Source: an uncultured Steroidobacter sp. (GTDB taxonomy: Bacteria > Pseudomonadota > Gammaproteobacteria > Steroidobacterales > Steroidobacteraceae). Taken from it: DNA of 7,004 bases. Below are positions 6,981 through 7,004 of the stretch, one piece after another; position 1 is the first letter of the stretch, and the number at the start of each line of letters is the position of its first letter. The DNA is taken from positions 1-7,004 of the forward strand of contig CAMLEO010000339.1 of the NCBI GenBank assembly GCA_946478975.1, read 5' to 3'. Position numbers and translations under genes: made by a program. Under the pieces are notes generated by a model. That model made no database searches and was not told the origin of the DNA. It saw only the letters and a program-made list of their open reading frames with translations.

Positions 6981-7004
6981 ATGATGCGCATCGTGCTGCT
7001 GGGG
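6981..7004 (+). CDS. adk: Adenylate kinase, first eight codons only
   Basis: The window ends eight codons into this gene. The translation MMRIVLLG matches the very characteristic start of bacterial adenylate kinase (MRI-hydrophobic-LLG, leading into the GAPGxGKGTQ phosphate-binding loop, which lies outside the window). The enzyme interconverts ATP plus AMP with two ADP in the cytosol. The start is a tandem ATG-ATG; either could serve, with the ribosome binding site fitting the first better. It is divergent from pfp with 123 bases between start codons. Identification rests on few residues plus genomic sense; another P-loop protein beginning this way is possible but less likely. Confidence 0.72.

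Noticed and set aside
1..7004. A defence system, mobile element or CRISPR array
   Set aside because: All substantial coding space is taken by recognised housekeeping or signalling families; there are no transposase motifs, long inverted repeats or regularly spaced repeats.

Overview
The window is GC-rich chromosomal DNA of ordinary bacterial housekeeping and signalling character. The gene set is a PCMT-family methyltransferase, a GGDEF-EAL signalling protein, a membrane pyrophosphatase, a pyrophosphate-dependent phosphofructokinase and the first codons of adenylate kinase. Together with the codon usage, this best fits a free-living gammaproteobacterium of the Xanthomonadales/Nevskiales/Steroidobacter kind. 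That placement is inferred from gene content and protein style, not from a marker gene. I see no mobile element, CRISPR array, tRNA, rRNA or phage gene.

Layout from left to right. (1) Positions 1-560, minus strand: the N-terminal 186 codons of a protein-L-isoaspartate O-methyltransferase-like gene that runs off the left edge. (2) Positions 561-1003: a 443-base divergent intergenic region with only weak promoter-like sequence. (3) Positions 1004-3316, plus strand: a 770-residue inner-membrane protein with one membrane segment, two PAS-like domains, GGDEF and EAL, predicted to make and/or degrade cyclic-di-GMP. (4) Positions 3339-3370: a perfect 13-bp stem-loop terminator between convergent genes. 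(5) Positions 3392-5437, minus strand: hppA, a proton-pumping membrane pyrophosphatase with the lysine signature of the K+-independent class. (6) Positions 5568-6857, minus strand, upstream of hppA: pfp, a phosphofructokinase with the residues that mark PPi rather than ATP as phosphoryl donor. (7) From position 6981, plus strand: the first eight codons of adk, divergent from pfp.

The coherent functional theme is pyrophosphate metabolism. Pfp uses PPi for reversible glycolytic phosphorylation of fructose-6-phosphate, and HppA stores PPi energy as a proton gradient. The two genes lie in the same direction 130 bases apart, and no strong terminator is visible between them. Adenylate kinase, transcribed the other way from the shared upstream region, recycles AMP, the co-product of many PPi-releasing reactions. 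The left half (methyltransferase, GGDEF-EAL) has no evident functional link to it.

I did not find an undescribed system. The items most worth a second look are the PPi gene cluster, the EVL variant and unusual start region of the GGDEF-EAL gene, and the methyltransferase lacking the usual active-site-loop serine.
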